From an uncultured Lachnospiraceae bacterium (GTDB lineage: Bacteria; Bacillota; Clostridia; Lachnospirales; Lachnospiraceae): a stretch of DNA of 40,684 nt. Every line of letters begins with the position of its first letter. Within the stretch, counting starts at the first letter, position 1. Positions 24,830 through 32,490 of this stretch are shown in pieces. Both the position numbers and the translations under genes were made by a program. Under the pieces are notes generated by a model. It did not search any database, was not told where the DNA came from, and saw only the letters and a program-made list of their open reading frames with translations. The stretch is from positions 1-40,684 of the forward strand of contig CAJUHJ010000014.1 of NCBI GenBank assembly GCA_910586355.1, read 5' to 3'.

Positions 24830-25340
24830 GACGAAATCTTAAAGCGACTGCTTGAAAGACTTAGTCTTTTTTATTTACACAAAAATAGGAGGTTTTGATT
24901 AGGAACAGTATGAAAATTGTCTTGGGAAACTTTAAACTGCGCGTAAAAAAATTTTACTTTTTACATTATGCATCTGGAGAAGTATTTTAATTATGTTTGT
25001 GATAAAAAGCGATAGAATAAGTTCCATTTTTTTATAGGATTAATTTTATACGCTATAATTATTGATTTGCCATGGGTTAAAAACTGCACCAATGAAAAAT
25101 GTGTGAAAGATACAGGTACAGAAATATGTATATTTGATTCTGTTCGAATGAAAATATAACTTTAAAGAAAGGTGATTTTAATAATTTATTACAATTATTT
25201 AAGAATATGAAACAGTAAGTGATGAGGATATATTATAATTGAAAATAAGAGATATTTTATAGTGAAAATATTTTTGCAAAAGAGGAACACGAGACGTTTT
25301 AATATGAGAAATATTATGTAAAGAGTTGCTCGCTGAAAGA
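24830..25340. other. AT-rich non-coding left end of the element
   Basis: About 500 bases without a convincing gene. A tiny frame from ATG 24910 (26 codons) has no clear ribosome site or homology. A small hairpin, AAGACT-T-AGTCTT with T-run at about 24858-24877, could be a weak terminator. A TATAAT-like box near 25060 lacks a good -35. Nothing else was recognised. Confidence 0.4.
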
Positions 25341-25369
25341 TTGAATTTGTCGTAAAAATATAGTACACT
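25341..25369 (+). promoter_or_regulatory. Promoter of the GH123-like gene
   Basis: TTGAAT (25341-25346), a 17-base spacer and TACACT (25364-25369) lie 38 bases before the start codon, with TTGGAGGGAG as ribosome site. It reads the same way as spoIVA. Confidence 0.5.
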
Positions 25370-25407
25370 AATAAAAGAAGAAGGAAAATTAGATTGGAGG
25401 GAGTAAT

Positions 25408-28400
25408 ATGGTTGGTGGAAAAAATTTCTTCAAAAAGGTTTTGTGTCTGTTTCTTACATTCATATTGGGCATTGGAGTGATACCATTTCCAGAACAGAAG
25501 GTAAATGCAGCAGAAACGAGGGAATATACCATTCTTAGTACGGCTACGACAGGAGAATTGGATGTGTTTGCCTACTTTCCGTCATCGGGTTGGAACAGGG
25601 GAAAGCAGATGGACGAATATTTTACTAGCAGCCCCGTACAGACACAGGTATCTAACGGCACAAATGCATCGGATATTTATTATACGGTTAAATTTTCTGG
25701 AACTGGAATTGTGCTGTATGGATACAAGGATCCAGGGCATGGGGCTGCGGTTAAGACTTTTGTAGATGGGGAAGAAAAAGGAGAGTTTGACAGTTATGCG
25801 CAAAGCAGAAGCGCCAGCGACGTCAGTCTCTGGAGTATTGAAGGGCTTAGTAATGGGGAACATACGTTAAAAGTCCAGGCAACCGGAGGCAAAAACGCTT
25901 CGGCGAATAACAGTCATATAGAAGTGACGAAAGCAGTCGTGACCGTTCCGATTGAGAAGGTTCCGGCAACGGATTTCTTCTTTACAGAAGAAACCTGTAC
26001 AGTCCGGGTGAGTGAGTCAAGGGATCTTCCATACCGCTTTGCTCCAGAAAATTCATATGCCCCGGAGGATTTGCAGTTTGTATCCGACAATACATCTGTG
26101 GTATCCGTGGATTCTTCCGGAAGGATTACAGCAATGAATATCGGCACAGCACGCATTACTGCGTCTTCAGAAAGCGTTGGTTTTTCAAAGAGCATAGAAG
26201 TAACAGTTCTGGAGAAGAAAGATGACATTGACGCGACATACGTAGACAGCGGGGATCAGTATCAGCAGAAGGCTTACGGCGGCCTTTTAGGCGGAAACAG
26301 AAAGCTTAGCGAGCAGGTCTGGGCATGGAAAAATGACAAGGCGTCTGCAGAAATTGCAGTAATGAGCAAGCAAAAAGCGCTGGAAAACGTTTCGGTGAGC
26401 ATAACGGATTTAGAAGGGATTGGCGCGGTTATTCCGGCTTCTTCGGTAAAGCTTTCGTTTGTCAGGGAAGTAAAGGCGTATACCGGCCATGCTGGATGGT
26501 ACGCGCAGAATAAAGCGGGGACAATGCCGTCCGGGCCAAGGGAATATTTCCCTGAGGTCATTTATTCCGACGAGCCGGTTTCCATGGACAGCGGGAGGTT
26601 ACAGCTTGTATGGGTGGAAGCTTCCGTTCCAAAAGATGCGCTTGCCGGCATTTATAAGGGGACGATTACCGTTTCGGCTTCAAACACTGCTGAAACCATT
26701 TCATTGGACTACACGCTTGAAGTTTTAGACGCGGTACAGCAGGATCCGCAGGATTATGATTTTGACGTCGAGTATTGGAGCCATCCGTATAATGTGGCTT
26801 ACTATTATGACGTAGAGCCGTTTTCAGAGGAACATCTTAATCTGTTAAAACAGCATATGGAACTGTATAAAAGCCTTGGAGGCCATGCGGTTACGGCAAG
26901 CATTGTAGAGGAAGCATGGGGCGGACAGACGTATGGCGGTGGAAATAGCGTGCATTATCCGTCTATGATTAAATGGATTAAGAATACGGATGGGACATGG
27001 GAGTTTAATTATACGGATTTTGATAAATGGGTTGCCTTAAACAAGGAAATCGGAATTGCAGACAAGATAATCTGTTACAGCATGATGCCTTGGGACGGCA
27101 TTGTGAAATATGAAGACAGGGCGACAAATACGGTCAAATCCATGACGGCCAACTCGGCGAATTCCACGCAGTACGCGCAGGTATGGCGGCCGTTCTTAGA
27201 AGATTTTGTGACGCACCTTGACAGCAAAGGCTGGTTTGAGCAGACTTACATAGGCTTTGACGAACGGTCCAATATGGGTACGGCATTTGATTTGATTGAT
27301 TCCGTAAAAAATAAAGATGGAAAGGCATTGAAAAAATCGGCTGCATTCAATGATTTTTCACACAATCAGGCGATCTTCAACAGGCTTGACTATGCTTCTG
27401 TTGGTCTTCAGCAGATACGTGACAACCTGACGCCGTTTAAGCAGCAGATTGTGACAAGAAGGGAAAACAGCCAGGATCTTACGATGTATACGGCGACGGA
27501 ACATGTGCCGAACAGCTTTACGAAGTCAAATCCGGTGGAAAGCTACTGGACGATAATGTATGCCGGTTCGTTAAATACGACAGGATTTTTGAGATGGGCA
27601 TACGATGCATGGGTCGCAGACCCGCTGGAAGAGTCCACACATTCTTCATTCCCGGCAGGCGACTGCTTCCTGGTATATCCGTCTGAACAAGACGAGGAAG
27701 TAAAAGAAAGCAAGTTTTCCCTGCGTCTGGCAAAACTAGACGAGGGCGTCCGCGACGTCAATAAGCTTTATCTCATGCGGGAAGCTTCACAGGACATGGA
27801 AGACGGAGTGGCAGATATTTTGAGCCATGTGAAGGGCGACAGAATAGAAGATTATGAATACAGTACAATGGAAAAGACGGACAACTGGGGGCGGCAGGCC
27901 AAATGGCTGACCGAAAGCGGGAAAGAATCAATGCTATCAGATATGGAAGCAGTCAAACAGGGGATTTATGATCTGACAAAGGATTATATTACGCAGGAAT
28001 ATCCAGACTGTGTCCAGCAGATAGAGTTGACAAAGCCAGACAGAACAGAATTTGAATCAGGTGAAGTGATAAGATTGCAGGCTGCAGTACAGCCGACAAC
28101 AGCGGCAGGTTCTGTACAGTGGAGCAGCAGCAATGATGCGGTAGCTTCCGTAGATGAAAACGGACAGGTTACCATGAAAAGTGAAGGAAAAGCGACGATT
28201 ACGGTTTGTTCTGCGAAGAACGCCAACATTGGACAGCGCATAGAATTGAGCGTTAAACTACCGGAAGAGAAGGGGATGCTTTTTGAGCAGGTAGAAGCCG
28301 CTTCCAGGCTGGAAGAGGAAGACTATACTGCGGAAAGCTGGGCTGTTCTTGTGGAAGCGCTGGAAGAAGCGGAGAGAGTCCTTGGCAAAGGATCGTCCGC

Positions 28401-29970
28401 CACCTCAGAAGAAATTCAGTCTGCGAGTACTCGGCTTGAAAGCGCAATTTCCGGATTAAGGGCTCCGGAACTGACGCAGGTGAAAAAAGAACTGGAAGCG
28501 GTTCTTGCGCAGATAACAGATTATTCTCAGGAAGATTATTCTCAGGAAGGCTGGAACTCGCTGCAGGAGGCTGTTCAGGAAGCTCGGAGCGCTTTGGAAG
28601 CCGATACTGTTAGAACGGTTACAGAGGCGAAGAAAAAGCTGGAAACGGCAATTGCTTATACGAAAACGGAGGAGACAAGACAGAAAAAGGAACAGCTGAA
28701 TAACCGTTATGAAGAGTGCTTGGAGGAGTATGACGAAGCAGACTATACTGCGGAAAGCTGGGCTGTTCTTGTGGAAGCGCTGGAAGAAGTGGAGGAGGTT
28801 CTGGGTAAAGGAACGTCGGCTGCCCTGGAAGAAATCCAGTCTGCAAGTACTCAGCTTGAAAGCGCAATTTCCGGATTGAGGACTCCGGATGGAACAGTTC
28901 AAGAGCATGACGTAACGTTTCATTGGAATTTTAATCAGGGAGGAAGTGTGACGAAGCGCGTGCCGGACAAGGAATATGCAGAGCCGCCGACGCAGGCGCC
29001 GAAACGGGACGGTTATACATTTACCGGAAAATGGTACTTAGAGCCGGAGTGCACAAAGGAGTATGTGTTTGACAAAGCTCCTGTTACTAAAGCTCTGACG
29101 CTCTACGCTGGATGGAAGAAAGAAGAAGCAGTCAAACCTGGCGTCAATGACAAGGATACTGCGGAGCAGAAGAAGAAAGAAGAGGCTAAGCAGGCAATTT
29201 TAACTGCAAAGAAAAAGGCAGACGCAGTCGTAAAGGCCGGCAGGGGGAATTATACGGTAAGCAGTTGGAATGTGTTTATATCTGCCTACAATGCAGTGAA
29301 GAACCTTACAGAAGCGCAGAAAAACAAGATGAAAGCGGACGCTTTGAAACGGCTTGCAGATAATCTGACAAAGGCGCAGGCAGCGCTGAAAAACGAGAAT
29401 AAGGTACCGAAGATTTCCAGCCTGCAGTTTTCTGCAAAGACGTATCAGATTGCAAAAGGCAAGTCCGTTAATTTGAAAAATGAGCTTACAATTCTGCCGG
29501 AAAGCGCCGCAAATCAGAAGCTTATTTGGAAAATATCGAATGTGAAGTTTACGAAGCTAAACAGCGATACGGGCGTTGTCAAAGCGTTAAAGAAGGGCAT
29601 TAAGAAATCGGTTACCGTAACGGTAATGACGGAGGACGGCAAAGTCTCTGCAAAGGCGACCGTTAAGGTGATGAAGGGACGCGTTTCAAAGGTTACGGCG
29701 AAAGCTGCAAAGAAAGTTAATGCAAAGGCGGGCAAGTCTGTTACGCTTAAGACAAATGTAAAGACGACAGGCGGAAAACCGGTGAATAAGGCCTTGAAGT
29801 GGACGTCTTCGAACCCGGAGATTGCGATGGTAAAAGGCAATGGCAGGCTGGCGGCCAATGCAAAGGTTCAAATTGTGAAAGGTGCAGTGAAAGGAAAGAA
29901 GGTCACTATTACCGCAGTATCGACAGACGGCACGAACAAGAAACTGAAATTCACGATTACGGTGAAGTAG
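25408..29970 (+). CDS. Secreted multimodular glycoside hydrolase, GH123 / DUF4091 type
   Basis: The 1520-residue protein begins with a signal peptide (about residues 1-34, cut near VNA-AET). There follow a beta-sandwich domain (about 40-175), a Big_2 domain (about 185-270), a GH123-type N-terminal domain (about 290-440) and a DUF4091/GH123 catalytic domain (about 450-850). The catalytic domain has TYIGFDERSN, whose D-E pair fits the catalytic acids. Characterised GH123 enzymes remove N-acetylgalactosamine, so the likely substrates are host mucins or glycolipids. The C-terminal third has another Big_2 domain, FIVAR-like helical repeats, a Listeria-Bacteroides repeat (VTFHWNFNQGG to LYAGW) and lysine-rich Big_2-like modules. 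No LPXTG anchor is seen. It lies entirely inside the spoIVA element, which is unusual cargo. Confidence 0.85.
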   Translation: MVGGKNFFKKVLCLFLTFILGIGVIPFPEQKVNAAETREYTILSTATTGELDVFAYFPSSGWNRGKQMDEYFTSSPVQTQVSNGTNASDIYYTVKFSGTGIVLYGYKDPGHGAAVKTFVDGEEKGEFDSYAQSRSASDVSLWSIEGLSNGEHTLKVQATGGKNASANNSHIEVTKAVVTVPIEKVPATDFFFTEETCTVRVSESRDLPYRFAPENSYAPEDLQFVSDNTSVVSVDSSGRITAMNIGTARITASSESVGFSKSIEVTVLEKKDDIDATYVDSGDQYQQKAYGGLLGGNRKLSEQVWAWKNDKASAEIAVMSKQKALENVSVSITDLEGIGAVIPASSVKLSFVREVKAYTGHAGWYAQNKAGTMPSGPREYFPEVIYSDEPVSMDSGRLQLVWVEASVPKDALAGIYKGTITVSASNTAETISLDYTLEVLDAVQQDPQDYDFDVEYWSHPYNVAYYYDVEPFSEEHLNLLKQHMELYKSLGGHAVTASIVEEAWGGQTYGGGNSVHYPSMIKWIKNTDGTWEFNYTDFDKWVALNKEIGIADKIICYSMMPWDGIVKYEDRATNTVKSMTANSANSTQYAQVWRPFLEDFVTHLDSKGWFEQTYIGFDERSNMGTAFDLIDSVKNKDGKALKKSAAFNDFSHNQAIFNRLDYASVGLQQIRDNLTPFKQQIVTRRENSQDLTMYTATEHVPNSFTKSNPVESYWTIMYAGSLNTTGFLRWAYDAWVADPLEESTHSSFPAGDCFLVYPSEQDEEVKESKFSLRLAKLDEGVRDVNKLYLMREASQDMEDGVADILSHVKGDRIEDYEYSTMEKTDNWGRQAKWLTESGKESMLSDMEAVKQGIYDLTKDYITQEYPDCVQQIELTKPDRTEFESGEVIRLQAAVQPTTAAGSVQWSSSNDAVASVDENGQVTMKSEGKATITVCSAKNANIGQRIELSVKLPEEKGMLFEQVEAASRLEEEDYTAESWAVLVEALEEAERVLGKGSSATSEEIQSASTRLESAISGLRAPELTQVKKELEAVLAQITDYSQEDYSQEGWNSLQEAVQEARSALEADTVRTVTEAKKKLETAIAYTKTEETRQKKEQLNNRYEECLEEYDEADYTAESWAVLVEALEEVEEVLGKGTSAALEEIQSASTQLESAISGLRTPDGTVQEHDVTFHWNFNQGGSVTKRVPDKEYAEPPTQAPKRDGYTFTGKWYLEPECTKEYVFDKAPVTKALTLYAGWKKEEAVKPGVNDKDTAEQKKKEEAKQAILTAKKKADAVVKAGRGNYTVSSWNVFISAYNAVKNLTEAQKNKMKADALKRLADNLTKAQAALKNENKVPKISSLQFSAKTYQIAKGKSVNLKNELTILPESAANQKLIWKISNVKFTKLNSDTGVVKALKKGIKKSVTVTVMTEDGKVSAKATVKVMKGRVSKVTAKAAKKVNAKAGKSVTLKTNVKTTGGKPVNKALKWTSSNPEIAMVKGNGRLAANAKVQIVKGAVKGKKVTITAVSTDGTNKKLKFTITVK
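28315..28470 (+). repeat. Direct repeat copy 1 (FIVAR-coding) in the GH123-like gene
   Basis: Very similar to 28735-28890 at an exact offset of 420 bases (140 codons). The stretch 28321-28369 is identical to 28741-28789. Both copies encode DYTAESWAVLVEALEE and end in AISGLR. The near identity suggests a recent duplication or gene conversion. Confidence 0.85.
28735..28890 (+). repeat. Direct repeat copy 2 (FIVAR-coding) in the GH123-like gene
   Basis: Second copy of the module at 28315-28470, same frame. Recombination between the copies would delete 140 residues in frame without touching the catalytic domain. Confidence 0.85.
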
Positions 29971-30003
29971 AGAAATACAGACATAGATGAAAATAAAGAA
30001 TCA

Positions 30004-30040
30004 GAAATACCGGAGGAGTTTACGGCTTCTCCGGTATTTC
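30004..30040 (+). terminator. Terminator after the GH123-like gene
   Basis: GAAATACCGGAGGAG (30004-30018) pairs with CTTCTCCGGTATTTC (30026-30040), making a long stem followed by TAATTT. It separates the glycosidase from the recombinase genes, which therefore need their own promoter in 30041-30231. I see no clear one. Confidence 0.8.
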
Positions 30041-30231
30041 TAATTTAAAAATTGTTTTGTTTGTTATCCTATCTGCATAATTTCTCTCTCCCTCTCTTAG
30101 GGTCTGCTTTGTTGTCGATTCTGCCGTTGGCTCTCGTTTTAAAGACCTCTCAAAGTTATTCTTAATTATAGTTGCATTTATTTGGAGAAGCTGAATAAAA
30201 TGTAAAAAATAAAAAGAGGTGGGAAGAAGGA

Positions 30232-30372
30232 TTGACGGTTGGACGGAAAAATATCATGTATGAATATGAAATTCAGGTGAAGCTTCATATTAATGAACGA
30301 CTATACACCAAAGGTCTTATTTCGAAAGAATTGTACGATAAGGCAAAGAAAATGATTATAAAAAACCGTTGA
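30232..30372 (+). CDS. Small protein preceding the serine recombinase
   Basis: The frame starts at TTG 30232, about nine bases after GAGGTGGG, or at ATG 30256, and ends at a TGA 43 bases before the recombinase ATG. The core reads YEIQVKLHINERLYTKGLIS and continues KELYDKAKKMI. It is small, helical and SHOCT-like, as I recall from short genes often found upstream of recombinases in Clostridia. Its position makes it a candidate accessory or directionality factor, but this is inference. It could also simply couple translation to the recombinase. Confidence 0.65.
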   Translation: MTVGRKNIMYEYEIQVKLHINERLYTKGLISKELYDKAKKMIIKNR

Positions 30373-30415
30373 CGAAAAAGTGTACAAAAAGATATTTAAA
30401 GGAGCAGCAGAGTAT

Positions 30416-32065
30416 ATGGATTTGTATAATATAAGAAAAGAACTAAACAGCGGAACATCAATTTATGATATTCCAATGCGAGTCACTTACTATGCAAGAG
30501 TGTCTACGGAAAAAGATGAGCAGTTACATTCCTTATCGGCGCAGATAAAATACTATTCGGATATGATAAATAGCAATTCACATTGGGAATTTGTAGAAGG
30601 ATACATAGACGAGGGTTTAAGTGCAACAAGCGTAAAAAAAAGAGAGAGCTTTCTAACTATGATTGAAGATGCGAAGTTAGGAAAATTCGACTTTGTGATT
30701 ACGAAAGAGATTTCTCGTTTTTCCAGAAATACGGTAGACAGTATCCAGTATACACAGCAGTTGCTTACTTATGGCGTGGGCGTATTGTTTCAGTCGGACA
30801 ATATCAATACCTTATTGCCGGACAGTGAGCTGCGCTTAACAATTATGAGCAGTATTGCGCAGGATGAGGTACGCAAAATTTCAGAGAGGGTGCGTTTTGG
30901 ATTTAAACGGGCAATCGAAAAAGGTTCTGTCTTGGGCAATAATAAAATCTGGGGATATAAAAAAGATAATGGAAGGCTTGTGATTGTAGAAGAAGAGGCG
31001 GAAATCATCAGGGAAATCTTTGATATGTATGTGAATCAACATTTCGGCATGCGTGTTATATCAAGAATTTTAGGAGAGCGGGGCGTTAAAAATTCTAAGA
31101 ATAATGATTTAGCTACTAGTACCATAAGAAATATAATTGCAAATCCAAAGTATAAAGGTTATTACTGCGGAAATAAGACACAGAAATATGATTACAGGCA
31201 TAACGCCAGAAAATATATAAATCCCGAAGATTGGGTTGTATATGAGGATAAAGAGAATGTTCCGCCGATTGTGTCAGAAGAATTATGGGATAGGGCAAAT
31301 AGGATTCTGAACAAAAGAGGAACTGCCATAAAAGAATCTGCTTCCACAGGATCATACAATAACAGATACCAATACAGTGGTAAGATTATATGTATGGATC
31401 ATGGAACTTCTTATCATCATAAAATATATAGGTACAAAAGCGGCGCAAAAGAAGCTTGGCAATGCAAGGTTTATTCTCAAAAGGGAAAAAGCGCTTGTGA
31501 TTCGCCGACAATCTATACAACAGAACTTGATGAAGTGATGAAACAGATTTGCAGAGAGTTCATTGCGGATAAATCAAATATGATACATGATCTGATAAAA
31601 ATCTATACGGATGCCGCAGGGCAGTCCACATTAGAGCATGATATAGCAAAATATAAATTGGAAATTAATGATGTATTGAAAAAAAAGGACAAGCTGTTAG
31701 ATTTAAACATAAAGGATAAGATTTCTGATGATGAATTTGAAATGAGAAATAATCTGTTCAATGCCCGGATTGAAGAAGCGAAAGAAAAAATCAAGCAGTT
31801 AGAGGAGGACAAGGAGAAGAATAGGAGTGTTGCTGATACAATCAATTCATTTCGGGAATTAATTTCTAACGAGCTTGAGTTTGAAGAATGTATCAGTGAT
31901 GGAATGGCAGATACCATTCTTGACCGGATAGAGGTAGAGAAAACGGATAAAAGAAATACAGTTAAGTTAAATGTATATTTAAAAATGTTAGATGAAAAAA
32001 AACCTTTTCTGGTAAAACGGAAACGTGGTACTGAAACTTCTGTTTGTGCCGAACCATACATTTAA
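30416..32065 (+). CDS. Large serine recombinase of the spoIVA element
   Basis: The 549-residue protein has an N-terminal resolvase domain with YYARVSTEKDEQ (catalytic serine at residue 30), DEGLSATSVKKRESF, ITKEISRFSRN and the E-helix VRKISERVRFG. It then has the recombinase domain (GYKKDNGRLVIVEEEAEIIREI), a cysteine-bearing zinc-ribbon-like region around ICMDHG to SACDSP, and a coiled coil (about 415-470). This is the SpoIVCA/large integrase layout. The ATG at 30416 is preferred because AAAGGAG lies 11 bases upstream; a GTG at 30380 has no such site. The stop TAA (32063-32065) lies past the TACA core, so the last codons come from spoIVA sequence. Confidence 0.95.
   Translation: MDLYNIRKELNSGTSIYDIPMRVTYYARVSTEKDEQLHSLSAQIKYYSDMINSNSHWEFVEGYIDEGLSATSVKKRESFLTMIEDAKLGKFDFVITKEISRFSRNTVDSIQYTQQLLTYGVGVLFQSDNINTLLPDSELRLTIMSSIAQDEVRKISERVRFGFKRAIEKGSVLGNNKIWGYKKDNGRLVIVEEEAEIIREIFDMYVNQHFGMRVISRILGERGVKNSKNNDLATSTIRNIIANPKYKGYYCGNKTQKYDYRHNARKYINPEDWVVYEDKENVPPIVSEELWDRANRILNKRGTAIKESASTGSYNNRYQYSGKIICMDHGTSYHHKIYRYKSGAKEAWQCKVYSQKGKSACDSPTIYTTELDEVMKQICREFIADKSNMIHDLIKIYTDAAGQSTLEHDIAKYKLEINDVLKKKDKLLDLNIKDKISDDEFEMRNNLFNARIEEAKEKIKQLEEDKEKNRSVADTINSFRELISNELEFEECISDGMADTILDRIEVEKTDKRNTVKLNVYLKMLDEKKPFLVKRKRGTETSVCAEPYI
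32033..32060. other. attR core and left arm of the predicted attP
   Basis: The element side carries TTTGTGCC (32043-32050) within an 18-base arm (32033-32050), then GAACCA, then TACA (32057-32060). Joined to the attL side, the circle would read TTTGTGCC-N18-GGTACAAA with its axis between the C and A of TACA. The two arms match at 14 of 18 positions as inverted repeats. Confidence 0.78.
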
Positions 32066-32334
32066 TCCGCGCTAACATTGAAACAGAAATTGCGCCGATC
32101 GTCGGAAGTGAAGAACAGGCAAAAGACCTAATCGCCTATATCAAAGAAGGGCAGAATACAGAGAGCGGCGTTTGGGATACGAATATTTTTGGGAAATCTG
32201 TTGGGGAGCTGATGGAGGACGGAATTCGCAGTAAAATCTCCATGATGGACGATGAATGTCAGATGAAATTACAGGATACCATGCAGAAAATAGTAAACGA
32301 CAGCAATGGAGGGCTGGTCTGCATTATTATTTAA
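32059..32334 (+). CDS. spoIVA: SpoIVA, C-terminal part (gene continues from 24717)
   Basis: This fragment encodes the last 91 residues of SpoIVA: HLIRANIETEIAPIVGSEE, IFGKSVGELMEDGI and the conserved end SNGGLVCIII. It has no start signal of its own. The frame can be pushed upstream to a TTG at 32044, but those codons belong to the recombinase end. Joining at TACA gives SPSVHLIRANIE across the junction, matching the usual SpoIVA sequence, and a total of 405 + 91 = 496 residues. In B. subtilis this C-terminal region mediates localisation and contact with SpoVM. Confidence 0.95.
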   Translation, partial: HLIRANIETEIAPIVGSEEQAKDLIAYIKEGQNTESGVWDTNIFGKSVGELMEDGIRSKISMMDDECQMKLQDTMQKIVNDSNGGLVCIII

Positions 32335-32357
32335 CCTATGAAACATAAATGAAGCGC

Positions 32358-32405
32358 ATTTTCCCTTGTTTTTGTGAGCAGCAGAATCAAGGGAAAATTT
32401 TTTGT
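32358..32405 (+). terminator. Terminator after spoIVA
   Basis: ATTTTCCCTTG (32358-32368) pairs with CAAGGGAAAAT (32388-32398), followed by TTTTTTG. It ends the spoIVA transcript before the purine-salvage promoter. Confidence 0.85.
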
Positions 32406-32409
32406 AAAA

Positions 32410-32438
32410 TTGACATTTTAAGAAAATAGAGATATGCT
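32410..32438 (+). promoter_or_regulatory. Promoter of the purine-salvage operon
   Basis: TTGACA (32410-32415), a 17-base spacer and TATGCT (32433-32438) lie 52 bases before the PNP start, which has AAAGAGGAAG as ribosome site. Confidence 0.7.
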
Positions 32439-32490
32439 AAATATAGATAAAAAGATAAATTCATAAAAAACAATTTAAAAGAGGAAGAAT

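Larger units (their letters stand above)
24716..32056 (+). mobile_element. Skin-like intervening element within spoIVA
   Basis: This 7341-bp element, a multiple of three, separates the two parts of spoIVA. It holds a long non-coding left end, the GH123-like glycosidase gene, a small protein gene and a large serine recombinase whose gene reaches the right end. The flanking copies of TACA (24716-24719 and 32057-32060) occupy the same codon phase, so precise excision rebuilds a 496-residue SpoIVA. Two states are possible: a programmed, sporulation-excised element like skin in sigK, or a genomic island that has killed sporulation. The intact frames on both sides of spoIVA and the intact recombinase favour the first. 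Confidence 0.9.

Noticed and set aside
28315..28890. CRISPR-like or regulatory repeats
   Set aside because: Only two long, in-frame, protein-coding copies with no spacer regularity. They encode FIVAR-like modules.
25582..29871. Several antisense frames of 60-155 codons across the GH123-like gene
   Set aside because: They are shadows of a long gene with biased codon use, without ribosome sites or domain content.
30380..30415. GTG at 30380 as recombinase start
   Set aside because: No ribosome site precedes it. AAAGGAG is positioned for the ATG at 30416, and the extra 12 residues match nothing in the family.
24716..32056. Insertion sequence or transposon interrupting spoIVA
   Set aside because: No transposase, no terminal inverted repeats in the intact insertion and no ordinary target duplication. 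A serine recombinase with att-like arms explains it better.
32044..32334. A stand-alone 96-residue protein starting at TTG 32044
   Set aside because: It has no ribosome site, its first codons are recombinase sequence in another frame, and the rest is exactly the missing end of SpoIVA.
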